A stretch of 7,076 bases of DNA from an uncultured Terrimonas sp. (GCA_946886925.1 CAMPJQ010000138.1:1-7076); one strand, 5' to 3'; positions 1 through 6,875 are shown, counted from the stretch's first letter. Numbers and translations are program-made. Notes: a model not told the origin generated them from the letters alone.

Positions 1-1248
1 GGAAACCCCGATTACACTGAAAAATTTTATAAAGACTATACCAAAGAAGTAAAAGATTATTTTACCCTGCGTACCCTGTGGTGGGGCTATTACAAATGGG
101 CAGGCAGGCGTTTTGTAGGCACTGAAGACAACTGGAGTTTTGGATATGATTTGGGCAATGATAAAGTGAAGGCTATGCACACCGACAGCCTTGTTTCTAC
201 TCACAAAGGGAAAAGAGAAGAAGCGGCCGTTACGCCTGCGCAGCACCCGTCAAGCCTCGTGGGCAAATCATGGTCGAGAAAAAAGGGCGAGCCGCCGTTA
301 AATCAATATGATCTCCCCGAAGCTACCTACGTACCGTGGCTGAAGAAAACGGTAAGCAACCCCGAAGGCTATGGCATTTATTTCCAGGAAAGATGGGAAG
401 AAGCATTGAAAGCCGATCCACAGTTTTTGTATATCAACGACTGGAACGAATGGACTGCAGGTAAATACCAGCCGGATGGCGGAAAAACTTTCGATTTCAT
501 GCGCCGCAAAAGTCCCTATTTTTTTGTTGACCAGTACAACGCCGAATTTAACCGTGCCATACAGCCCATGAAAGGAGGCTATACGGATAATTATTATATG
601 CAGATGGCGCAAAACATCCGCAGGTATAAAGGAGTGCGTGCCATACCGGAGTTAAAAGGATTATCGAAGATGAAAGTGGATGGAAACTTTGAGGACTGGA
701 AAAAAATATCCGTAGAATACCGTGATACAAAGGGCGATGTATTTCACCGTGATCACAAAGGATACGGGGGACTTCATTACACCAACAATTCGGGTCGCAA
801 TGATATTGTAACCTGCAAAGTAGCAGTAGACAAAAAGAATGTATTCTTTTATGCCGAAACAGATCAGCCGCTTACACCTTCTTCGGGTAAAAACTGGATG
901 CTGTTGCTGATAGATGCGGATCAGGATCCGGCTACGGGATGGCATGGATATGATTACCTTATCAATAAAAAAATAAAGGACGATAAAACCACAATGCTAA
1001 TGTGTTACGATACCCACGCCGCAGGCGATCACTGGACTGAAGTGGCCCAATTAGGGTATCGGTATAACGGCAATGCGCTGGAGTTGTCTGTTCCACGCAG
1101 TATTTTGGGTTTAAAAGGTGATGGATTTACTTTCGATTATCATTGGGCAGACAATCCTGATGACCTCGAAACGCCCATCTCACTCAGCATTAACGGTGAT
1201 AGTGCACCCAACCGCCGGTTCAATTACCGCAGTATCTGGAAAAAATAA
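1..1248 (+). CDS. GH99/WbsX-like domain protein with C-terminal CBM9-like domain, 5'-truncated by window edge
   Basis: The frame is open from the first base to the TAA at 1246-1248, giving 415 visible residues. The TTG at 151 is not the start, because residues before it (KDYFTLR, matching QQFFTFR in the next gene) already align with the paralogue. The signal peptide and first half of the barrel are therefore outside the window. Visible parts are the end of a GH99/WbsX-like barrel with WNEWTAG (Glu codon 448-450), then YMQMAQNIRRYKG, then a CBM9-like domain from about nt 670 (DGNFEDW, HYTNNSGRNDI, TGWHGYDY). Relative to the two downstream paralogues it is the divergent copy. The segment between FTLR and YFQERW is about 20 residues longer and hardly alignable, and SRDIEP is replaced by NRAIQP (nt 550-567). 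The family is assigned by motif and paralogy. The role, binding or cleaving a glycan outside the cytoplasm, is inferred. The next gene follows after 44 bp. Confidence 0.85.
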   Translation, partial: GNPDYTEKFYKDYTKEVKDYFTLRTLWWGYYKWAGRRFVGTEDNWSFGYDLGNDKVKAMHTDSLVSTHKGKREEAAVTPAQHPSSLVGKSWSRKKGEPPLNQYDLPEATYVPWLKKTVSNPEGYGIYFQERWEEALKADPQFLYINDWNEWTAGKYQPDGGKTFDFMRRKSPYFFVDQYNAEFNRAIQPMKGGYTDNYYMQMAQNIRRYKGVRAIPELKGLSKMKVDGNFEDWKKISVEYRDTKGDVFHRDHKGYGGLHYTNNSGRNDIVTCKVAVDKKNVFFYAETDQPLTPSSGKNWMLLLIDADQDPATGWHGYDYLINKKIKDDKTTMLMCYDTHAAGDHWTEVAQLGYRYNGNALELSVPRSILGLKGDGFTFDYHWADNPDDLETPISLSINGDSAPNRRFNYRSIWKK

Positions 1249-1261
1249 GTTCAGTAAATAA

Positions 1262-1269
1262 TATCATTG
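1262..1269 (+). promoter_or_regulatory. Possible -7 promoter box (TATCATTG) before second paralogue
   Basis: TATCATTG differs from the Bacteroidota -7 consensus TAnnTTTG at one position and ends 23 bp before the ATG at 1293. No convincing -33 TTTG lies at the usual 19-20 bp spacing; the nearest is TCTG at 1235-1238. The support is that the same TANNATTG form precedes the other three starts in the window. The gene may equally be read through from the paralogue that ends at 1248. Confidence 0.3.
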
Positions 1270-1292
1270 GTCAATCACGCTAAAAATACGAG

Positions 1293-3071
1293 ATGAAATA
1301 TTGCACAGGTTTATTGCTTCTTGCTTTTTGTTTACAATCAAAGGCTCAGTCGCCAGGCATTAGTGCTATAGCCACAGATGCCGTTGGCAGAACTTTACCC
1401 GGTTATGAACAAGCAGGTGCACCTAAGAAAGATAAGTTTGTAGGATTGTTTTACTGGACATGGCATACGCAGCAAAGCAAAAACAACCCGCCTTATAACG
1501 TTACCGAATACCTTTCGCGCGACCCCAAAGCAATCCATGATTATAATAATCCCATATGGCCCAAACGCAAAAGTCCCTGGTTTTGGGGCGAACCTTTGTT
1601 TGGTTATTATATTGATACCGATGCATGGGTGTTGCGCAAACATGCAGAGATGCTGGCGGATGCAGGCGTTGACGTGATCATTTTTGATTGTACCAATGGT
1701 AATATCACATGGAAAGAATCGTATATGAAATTGTGTGAAGTATTTACACAGGCACGGAAGGATGGTGTTAAAACACCTCAAATTGCTTTTATGCTGCCCT
1801 TTTGGGTAGGCGTTGGCGGCAAAGAAATATTAAGGGAGATATACAATGATCTGTATAAACCGGGTAAGTACAAAGACCTTTGGTTTAACTGGAAAGGCAA
1901 ACCTTTTGTAATGGGCTCACCCGAATTTGCAGAAGATATTCCAGACAGAAAGAATGATCCTGCACTTAAAAAAGAATTGCAGCAGTTCTTCACATTTCGC
2001 ACAGGTCAGCCGGTGTACAACAAAGGGCCTGAAAAACCAGATCATTGGGGATGGCTGGAAATATATCCGCAGCATGGTTTTGTAAAAAAGCAGGATGGCG
2101 GCTTTGAACAGGTAACTGTTGGGGCAGCCCAGAACTGGACTAAGGAAAGAGGGCTAACTGCATTGAATGCTACCGGCGCTTTTGGTCGCAGTTACACTCA
2201 TGCAAAAGGGCACATTACGGATCCGGGAGCAGTGAACTACGGGTATAACTTCCAGGAGCAATGGGAGCGGGCGCTGGAAATTGATCCTGAATTTATTTTT
2301 ATTACCGGGTGGAATGAATGGATTGCCGGTAGGTATGATGTTTGGCAGGAGCAAACCAACGCATTTCCTGATGAATTTAACCAGGAAAACAGTCGCGATA
2401 TTGAACCCATGAAGGGCGGGCATGGCGATAACTATTACTACCAGATGGTGAGCAATATCCGCAGGTTTAAAGGCGTGCCGGCTCCGCAACCTGCATCTGC
2501 GCCTGTAAGCATTGGCGTTGACGGAAAATTTGCAGACTGGAATAAAGTAACGCCGGCTTTCACATCTCACAAAGGCAGTACCATTCACCGCAACAGTGAA
2601 GGGTGGGGCAGCTTGCATTATACCAACAATACAGGAAGAAATGACATTGTGCTTTCCAAAGTGGCCCGGGATAATGATCATATATATTTTTATGTGGAAA
2701 CCAATAAAGCATTAACGCCCAAAACAGACCCGGCATGGATGCGTTTGTTTATTGATACTGACCTGGATAAAAATACCGGTTGGGAAGGATATGATTTTGT
2801 GATCAACCGCATTAATCCGGGTAAGAAAGCTATAGTAGAAAAAACAGACGCAGCATGGAACTGGCAAAAAGCCGGGGAGGTAGATTATGCAGTGAATGGC
2901 AATAAACTGGAAATTAAAGTGCCAAAAAGTTTACTGGGCATCACCGGCGAACCCGACTTTGGTTTTAAATGGAGCGATAACATGCAGGAGCAAAACAATA
3001 TCATGGATTTTTGGATCAATGGCGATGTAGCCCCTGCGGGAAGGTTTAATTATCATTATACAACAAAATAA
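1293..3071 (+). CDS. Secreted GH99/WbsX-like protein with C-terminal CBM9-like domain (paralogue 2)
   Basis: This is a complete 592-residue protein. Residues 1-19 are a type I signal peptide (MKYC, a Leu-rich core, then QSKAQ) with cleavage near SKA|Q, so it acts in the periplasm or outside the cell. Residues about 27-400 form the GH99/WbsX-like barrel: ATDAVGRTLP, FVGLFYWTW (49-57), FWGEPLFGYY, ADAGVDVIIFD (122-132), FTFR, YGYNFQEQW, then GWNEWIAG with Glu342, and RDIEP with Asp369 and Glu371. Residues about 404-592 are CBM9-like: DGKFADW, HYTNNTGRNDI, WMRLFIDTD, TGWEGYDF and a closing INGDVAPAGRFNY. In GH99 the motif, as I recall it, is NEWxEG with two catalytic Glu three residues apart; here the second is Ala345. 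The protein may therefore be a glycosidase with an altered mechanism, or a glycan-binding protein. The ATG is supported by the signal peptide. The flanking genes are paralogues in the same orientation. Confidence 0.88.
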   Translation: MKYCTGLLLLAFCLQSKAQSPGISAIATDAVGRTLPGYEQAGAPKKDKFVGLFYWTWHTQQSKNNPPYNVTEYLSRDPKAIHDYNNPIWPKRKSPWFWGEPLFGYYIDTDAWVLRKHAEMLADAGVDVIIFDCTNGNITWKESYMKLCEVFTQARKDGVKTPQIAFMLPFWVGVGGKEILREIYNDLYKPGKYKDLWFNWKGKPFVMGSPEFAEDIPDRKNDPALKKELQQFFTFRTGQPVYNKGPEKPDHWGWLEIYPQHGFVKKQDGGFEQVTVGAAQNWTKERGLTALNATGAFGRSYTHAKGHITDPGAVNYGYNFQEQWERALEIDPEFIFITGWNEWIAGRYDVWQEQTNAFPDEFNQENSRDIEPMKGGHGDNYYYQMVSNIRRFKGVPAPQPASAPVSIGVDGKFADWNKVTPAFTSHKGSTIHRNSEGWGSLHYTNNTGRNDIVLSKVARDNDHIYFYVETNKALTPKTDPAWMRLFIDTDLDKNTGWEGYDFVINRINPGKKAIVEKTDAAWNWQKAGEVDYAVNGNKLEIKVPKSLLGITGEPDFGFKWSDNMQEQNNIMDFWINGDVAPAGRFNYHYTTK

Positions 3072-3115
3072 GAATGCTGCATGGGGTGCCGAAGGGGTTC
3101 TGCATGTGGGAAAGT

Positions 3116-3147
3116 TTTGAACGGGCATTTAATAACTTTTAAAATTG
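3116..3147 (+). promoter_or_regulatory. Candidate Bacteroidota promoter for third paralogue
   Basis: TTTG at 3116-3119 and TAAAATTG at 3140-3147 are separated by 20 bp. This fits the Bacteroidota arrangement of a -33 TTTG and a -7 TAnnTTTG with one mismatch in the -7 box. The box continues as TTGCA, a frequent extension in this phylum from memory. It lies 12 bp before the ATG at 3160, implying a very short leader. Of the four upstream boxes in the window it is the only one with a well-placed -33 partner. Confidence 0.5.
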
Positions 3148-3159
3148 CAGTCAATTCAA

Positions 3160-4902
3160 ATGAGAAAGTGTATCCTTATTGTTTTTGCAAGTTTCTTGAT
3201 CGTTGGATCAGCCATCTCACAACCACTGGCTGCAACCGACGGACTGGGTCGCACGTTGGTGCAAAACGATGCCGTAGGAAATCCAAAGTCCAATCGTCAT
3301 GTTGCCCTGTTCTATTTTTTATGGCAAGGCGATAAAGGCTCTCCAACATCACCCCATAACTGGGATTTGCATGAGCTGTACACAAACCACCGCGAAGTTT
3401 TTAATGATGCCGATGATCCTGATTGGGGCGGTGGGAAAGGAACTTATTATTTTTGGGGTAAACCCATTTACGGATATTACCGGGGTGATGATTACTGGGT
3501 GCACCTGCGCAACATTCAACTGCTCACCGATGCAGGAGTTGATATGCTGGTGATAGACGCTACCAACCGGGTTACTTATCCGCTTCAGTCTGAAGCATTG
3601 ATGAAGGCAATGGATGCTGTGCGGGCACAGGGAAAAAATCCTCCTAAAATTGTGTTCTACACCAACACAGCTTCGGGAGAAACCATCGGGGAAATTTATG
3701 ATAATTTCTATAAAGAAGGAGCGCCTTACCGCCATCCCGATTGCTGGTACTATCTGGATGATAAACCCTTAGTTATAGGAGTAACGAAAGAAACAGAAGG
3801 AAAAGAGTACAAGAACTTTTTTACTTTCAGAGAATCGCAATGGCCAACGGTTCCCAAAGTAACGAATGGATGGCCCTGGATCAGTTTTACCCGGAAGCCC
3901 GAAGTGCACTACAACGAACACGGCGAAAAAGAAATCATCAATGTGTCTGTAGCGCAGCATCCCAATCCTACTGCAGGTATGGGTGGTTCGGCATTTTATG
4001 AAAATATGGACAACTGGGGGCGTAGCTATCATAACAATGCGCGTGGTAACCCCGAAACTGATATACAATATGGCTACAATTTCCAGGAGCAATGGGACTA
4101 TGCTTTGAAGGAAGAAGTGCCTTTCATATTTGTAACAGGTTGGAATGAATGGATCGCGGGCAGGTGGAAGAGTATGGATGATGATCCGAAGCATTCCTGG
4201 TTTTGCGACCAGGCAAGTCCTGAATACAGTCGCGATATTGAGCCTTCTTTAACCGCCGGATTAAAAGACCATTATTACATGCAACTGGTTAACAACATAA
4301 GACGGTATAAAGGCGTTGAAAAAAATCCGGCAACCAATGCATTGATAACGATTCGCAATATGCAGGATTGGGAAAAAGTAGCACTTGTGTATACCGATTA
4401 TACCGGCGACACACAACACCGGAATCACCCTGGTGCACAGTCAAAACCCGAAACCATTTATACCAACAATACCGGCCGGAATGACTTTCATATTATAAAA
4501 GTGGCAAATGATAATAAGCATCTATTTTTTTATGCCGAAACAGTTCACACTATTACAAAGCCATCTGGCAACAACTGGATGCGCCTATATATTGACTGGG
4601 ATAAAAATTCAAAAACCGGCTGGAAGGGCTATGATTACCGGGTTGTAAAGGGTACAGAACTAGAACAGTATAGCAATGGTAAATGGATCGTCATTAGTAA
4701 AAAAGCTATTCAACCTGTAATTGCCGGAAACAAAATGATGCTTACGGTTCCGCTTTCACTTTTTAGTAAGCTGGCTGGTTCACCCCGGTTTGAATTTAAG
4801 TGGACGGATAACATGCAGGAAGAAGATCCTTTAGACTGGTACATCAACGGAGATGCGGCGCCCGGTGGAAGGTTTAATTACCAGTATACTGCACAATATT
4901 AA
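3160..4902 (+). CDS. Secreted GH99/WbsX-like protein with C-terminal CBM9-like domain (paralogue 3)
   Basis: This is a complete 580-residue protein. I chose the ATG at 3160 over the in-frame TTG at 3145. The ATG gives a clean signal peptide (MRKC, hydrophobic core, cleavage near AIS|Q at residue 20), and the TTG falls inside the candidate -7 box. The barrel spans residues about 25-390: ATDGLGRTL, HVALFYFLW (47-55), YFWGKPIYGYY, TDAGVDMLVID (123-133), FTFR, VSVAQHP, YGYNFQEQW, GWNEWIAG with Glu330, then RDIEP with Asp359 and Glu361. The CBM9-like domain spans about 393-580: MQDWEKV, YTNNTGRNDF, WMRLYID, TGWKGYDY, YINGDAAPGGRFNY. It resembles the second paralogue more than the first in the barrel. 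As in both others, Ala333 sits where GH99 enzymes carry a second Glu. The gap from the preceding gene is 88 bp, and a promoter lies within it. The substrate is unknown. Confidence 0.88.
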   Translation: MRKCILIVFASFLIVGSAISQPLAATDGLGRTLVQNDAVGNPKSNRHVALFYFLWQGDKGSPTSPHNWDLHELYTNHREVFNDADDPDWGGGKGTYYFWGKPIYGYYRGDDYWVHLRNIQLLTDAGVDMLVIDATNRVTYPLQSEALMKAMDAVRAQGKNPPKIVFYTNTASGETIGEIYDNFYKEGAPYRHPDCWYYLDDKPLVIGVTKETEGKEYKNFFTFRESQWPTVPKVTNGWPWISFTRKPEVHYNEHGEKEIINVSVAQHPNPTAGMGGSAFYENMDNWGRSYHNNARGNPETDIQYGYNFQEQWDYALKEEVPFIFVTGWNEWIAGRWKSMDDDPKHSWFCDQASPEYSRDIEPSLTAGLKDHYYMQLVNNIRRYKGVEKNPATNALITIRNMQDWEKVALVYTDYTGDTQHRNHPGAQSKPETIYTNNTGRNDFHIIKVANDNKHLFFYAETVHTITKPSGNNWMRLYIDWDKNSKTGWKGYDYRVVKGTELEQYSNGKWIVISKKAIQPVIAGNKMMLTVPLSLFSKLAGSPRFEFKWTDNMQEEDPLDWYINGDAAPGGRFNYQYTAQY

Positions 4903-4961
4903 AAATTGGGTTGAACCATGCTGATGATTTCTTTACTAAGGGCTTCTTGTAGAATTTTTTA

Positions 4962-4969
4962 TAGTATTG
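4962..4969 (+). promoter_or_regulatory. Possible -7 promoter box (TAGTATTG) before sigma factor remnant
   Basis: TAGTATTG lies 16 bp before the start of the sigma fragment and differs from TAnnTTTG at one position. It is followed by CAGTCAA, so ATTGCAGTCAA (4966-4976) exactly repeats the sequence at the candidate promoter of the third paralogue (3144-3154). No matching -33 element is visible at normal spacing. It may be what remains of the sigma gene's own promoter. Confidence 0.35.
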
Positions 4970-4985
4970 CAGTCAAGATATACAG

Positions 4986-5249
4986 TTGCCGTCTTTTCAA
5001 CCATATATAGAAAAAGAGCTGCTTACCCGGGTAGCCAGGGGGGATGAGGAGGCATATAAGCAGGTGTTTGATGCTTATTGGAACAAGATATACCAGGTAG
5101 CGCTGAGCTTTTTAAAAACTCCTGACCAGGCGCAGGATGCGGTGCAGCAGGTATTCATTAAGCTTTGGGAAAAAAGAAATAAGCTTTGCCCATCTGCACT
5201 CTTGAAATTGCAAATCCTACTACCCTCCATCAAGCTATTTGCCGTATAA
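4986..5249 (+). pseudogene. Truncated ECF sigma-70 factor (FecI-like), region 2 fragment
   Basis: The frame gives 87 residues from a TTG start. There is no in-frame ATG between the upstream stop at 4962-4964 and the conserved N-terminus. The first ~67 residues read as the start of a Bacteroidota ECF sigma factor: PYIEKELLTRVARGDEEAYK, then FDAYWNKIYQVAL, FLKTPDQAQDAVQQVF and IKLWEKR, covering sigma regions 2.1 and 2.2. After KRNKL (about nt 5186) the similarity stops. The next 20 residues look non-native and run into a stop at 5247-5249. Regions 2.3-2.4, which melt and read the -10 element, and all of region 4 are absent, as is any following anti-sigma gene. A functional ECF factor is normally about 160-200 residues, so this is called a remnant. 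The coding part up to the break is undamaged, which suggests a single recent truncation rather than slow decay. Confidence 0.75.
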
Positions 5250-5408
5250 TTCAAATTCATTTGTTGTAACAGCAAATAAATTGTTGTTCCCGATTCCCAG
5301 CGCTGAACTTAATAAAAACCCAAACATTCATCAGAATCAAGGCTATTGAGTGTATGCTGCATTAAATATTTTGATTGTCCATACCATTGTTGTTTTAAAT
5401 AACCAAAA
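5190..5408. other. Gene-free junction between sigma remnant and sulfatase
   Basis: About 220 bp separate the point where sigma homology ends from the sulfatase ATG. No known gene, RNA, terminator or inverted-repeat element end is recognisable. The minus strand carries a 30-codon frame at 5235-5327 that reads somewhat like a natural C-terminus (ending TTNEFELYGK), but it matches nothing I recognise and is too short to call. A weak hairpin (TTTGTT, loop, AGCAAA, 5260-5276) has no T tract. The stretch is best read as recombination scar plus sulfatase upstream region. Confidence 0.5.
5382..5389 (+). promoter_or_regulatory. Possible -7 promoter box (TACCATTG) before sulfatase
   Basis: TACCATTG is one mismatch from TAnnTTTG and ends 19 bp before the sulfatase ATG. 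A TTTG at 5370-5373 is too close to serve as the -33 element, and nothing convincing is found at 19-20 bp spacing. It shares the TANNATTG form with the boxes before the other gene starts in this window. Confidence 0.3.
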
Positions 5409-6875
5409 ATGAAATATTTTCTTATCAGGATGTTTGTCGCTATTGATTTTCTATTGTTTCTTTTCTCCTGTAAAGGGCAAAACGTTAACAGGAGGCCAAA
5501 CATATTAATTCTTTGCACAGACGAGTGGCGTGCCCAGGCAATGGGATATGCCGGCGATCCAAACGTTAAAACTCCAAACATAGATGCGATGGCTGCCAAT
5601 AGTGCAAACTTTACATTAGCTGTTTCGGGCTTGCCGGTATGTACCCCTTACAGGGCTTCGCTAATGACCGGACAACGGCCTTTGACAAATGGAATATTTA
5701 TGAATGATGTAAGGTTGGATACCAATGCTGTTACCCTTGCAAAAGTATTGAGCAAAAATGGATACAAAACGGGATACATTGGTAAATGGCATCTTGATGG
5801 TCAATACCGGTTAGCATTTACACCTCCCGGAGGCCGCAGGCAGGGATTTGAATACTGGAAAGCGGGGAATTGCGATCATAATTATAATCATTCGGTTTAT
5901 TATGATAACGATGATTCCACCAGGAGATATTGGGAAGGATATGACGTGCTGTCTGAGGCCAGGGATGCAGAAAACTATATAAAAAATAATGCACATGGTG
6001 ATCAACCATTTTTTTTGATGCTTTCCTGGGCCGCTCCCCATGATCCGTATCATACTGCTCCCGGGAAATATAAGGCATTGTATGATTCCTCTAAAATTGT
6101 TTTGCGCCCTAATGTGCCCGATAGCATGCAGGCAAAAGCGCGTTACGACTTAGCGGGTTATTATTCCCATATGTCGGCTATAGATGATATGGTCGGACAA
6201 ATTCTAAATACGCTAAAAGAAGAAGGTATTTTAGATAATACCATAGTTCTGTTTACTTCAGATCATGGGGATTTGGTAGGATCACACGGTGCATATTTTA
6301 AACAGCGTCCGTATGATGAATCTGTTAGAATTCCTATGTTATTTCATTACCAGGGGAAACCCGGAAGCATTAAAGCCGGAAGCTATCAGTCTATGATCAA
6401 TGCTGAAGATATTATGCCAACACTGCTGGGGTTGAGCAGTATAAAGATCCCTGCTACGGTAGAGGGAGTTGATTTTAGTAAATACATACAGGGCAGGGGA
6501 AAGGATCCCAAGGATACAGTAGCTATATTAACCTGTATTCAGCCGTTTGGTCAGTGGACCCGGTCCGGAGGCGGAAAGGAATACAGAGGGATCCGTACCC
6601 CCCGCTATACCTATGTACGTGATTTAAATGGGCCCTGGTTATTATATGACAATGAGAATGACCCATACCAAATGAACAATCTTGTTAATAAAAGCGGGTT
6701 TTCAAAATTACAGTCACGACTTGATCAAATACTTATGAAAAAATTGAAGGATGCCAATGACGAGTTTTTGCCAGGATTGATATATGTAAAAAAATACAAT
6801 TACCCGGCATTAGATAAAACTGAAACTGTTCCCTATAATCATGGGCCCAATAGTTGGCCGCATAAACGTCAATAA
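5409..6875 (+). CDS. S1-family sulfatase (formylglycine-dependent), exported, possible lipoprotein
   Basis: This 488-residue enzyme hydrolyses sulfate esters, probably on a sulfated glycan. Visible landmarks are RRPNILILCTDEW with metal ligand Asp38, KTPNIDAMA, and the maturation motif CTPYRASLMTG with Cys78, Pro80 and Arg82. Cys78 would be converted to formylglycine by a maturase encoded elsewhere. Further landmarks are GYIGKWHLDG (Lys126, His128), WAAPHDPY (His211), FTSDHGDLVGSHG (Asp285, His286 as metal ligands), YFKQRPYDESVRIPM (Lys298) and the C-terminal subdomain with GIRTPRYTYVRD and LLYDNENDPYQMNNL. Length is typical for S1 enzymes and all core residues are present. Tyr81 replaces the usual Ser/Ala of the CxPSR/CxPAR motif, which keeps CxPxR intact. 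Residues 1-21 are a signal sequence ending LFSC, a loose lipobox (Phe at -2) with an unusual Asp13 in its core, so lipid anchoring is uncertain. The start is A-rich without a Shine-Dalgarno. The neighbouring GH99-like genes suggest a shared glycan, which is inference. Confidence 0.93.
   Translation: MKYFLIRMFVAIDFLLFLFSCKGQNVNRRPNILILCTDEWRAQAMGYAGDPNVKTPNIDAMAANSANFTLAVSGLPVCTPYRASLMTGQRPLTNGIFMNDVRLDTNAVTLAKVLSKNGYKTGYIGKWHLDGQYRLAFTPPGGRRQGFEYWKAGNCDHNYNHSVYYDNDDSTRRYWEGYDVLSEARDAENYIKNNAHGDQPFFLMLSWAAPHDPYHTAPGKYKALYDSSKIVLRPNVPDSMQAKARYDLAGYYSHMSAIDDMVGQILNTLKEEGILDNTIVLFTSDHGDLVGSHGAYFKQRPYDESVRIPMLFHYQGKPGSIKAGSYQSMINAEDIMPTLLGLSSIKIPATVEGVDFSKYIQGRGKDPKDTVAILTCIQPFGQWTRSGGGKEYRGIRTPRYTYVRDLNGPWLLYDNENDPYQMNNLVNKSGFSKLQSRLDQILMKKLKDANDEFLPGLIYVKKYNYPALDKTETVPYNHGPNSWPHKRQ

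Noticed and set aside
151..1248. TTG at 151 as the true start of the first gene
   Set aside because: The frame is open to base 1, and residues encoded before 151 align with the paralogues (KDYFTLR versus QQFFTFR). The start is outside the window.
2154..2681. 175-codon minus-strand frame and other long antisense frames across the array
   Set aside because: They lie opposite genes with clear domain content and paralogy; their sequences have no recognisable domains and are shadows of the coding strand.
3077..3106. Direct repeat CTGCATG in the intergenic region before gene 3
   Set aside because: It is only 7 bp at 23 bp spacing with one pair; easily chance.
3145..3159. In-frame TTG at 3145 as start of the third paralogue
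   Set aside because: It would add five residues before a perfect signal peptide and lies inside the candidate -7 box; the ATG at 3160 is the better start.
4941..4960. Terminator after the third paralogue (TTCT-TGT-AGAA followed by six T)
   Set aside because: The stem is only four A/T-rich base pairs, too weak to support a call despite the T run.
4918..5010. 30-codon frame starting at ATG 4918
   Set aside because: It overlaps the sigma fragment in another frame, has no recognisable sequence and no independent promoter or ribosome site.
5260..5276. Hairpin TTTGTT/AGCAAA as a terminator of the sigma remnant
   Set aside because: The stem is short with a wobble pair and is not followed by a T tract.
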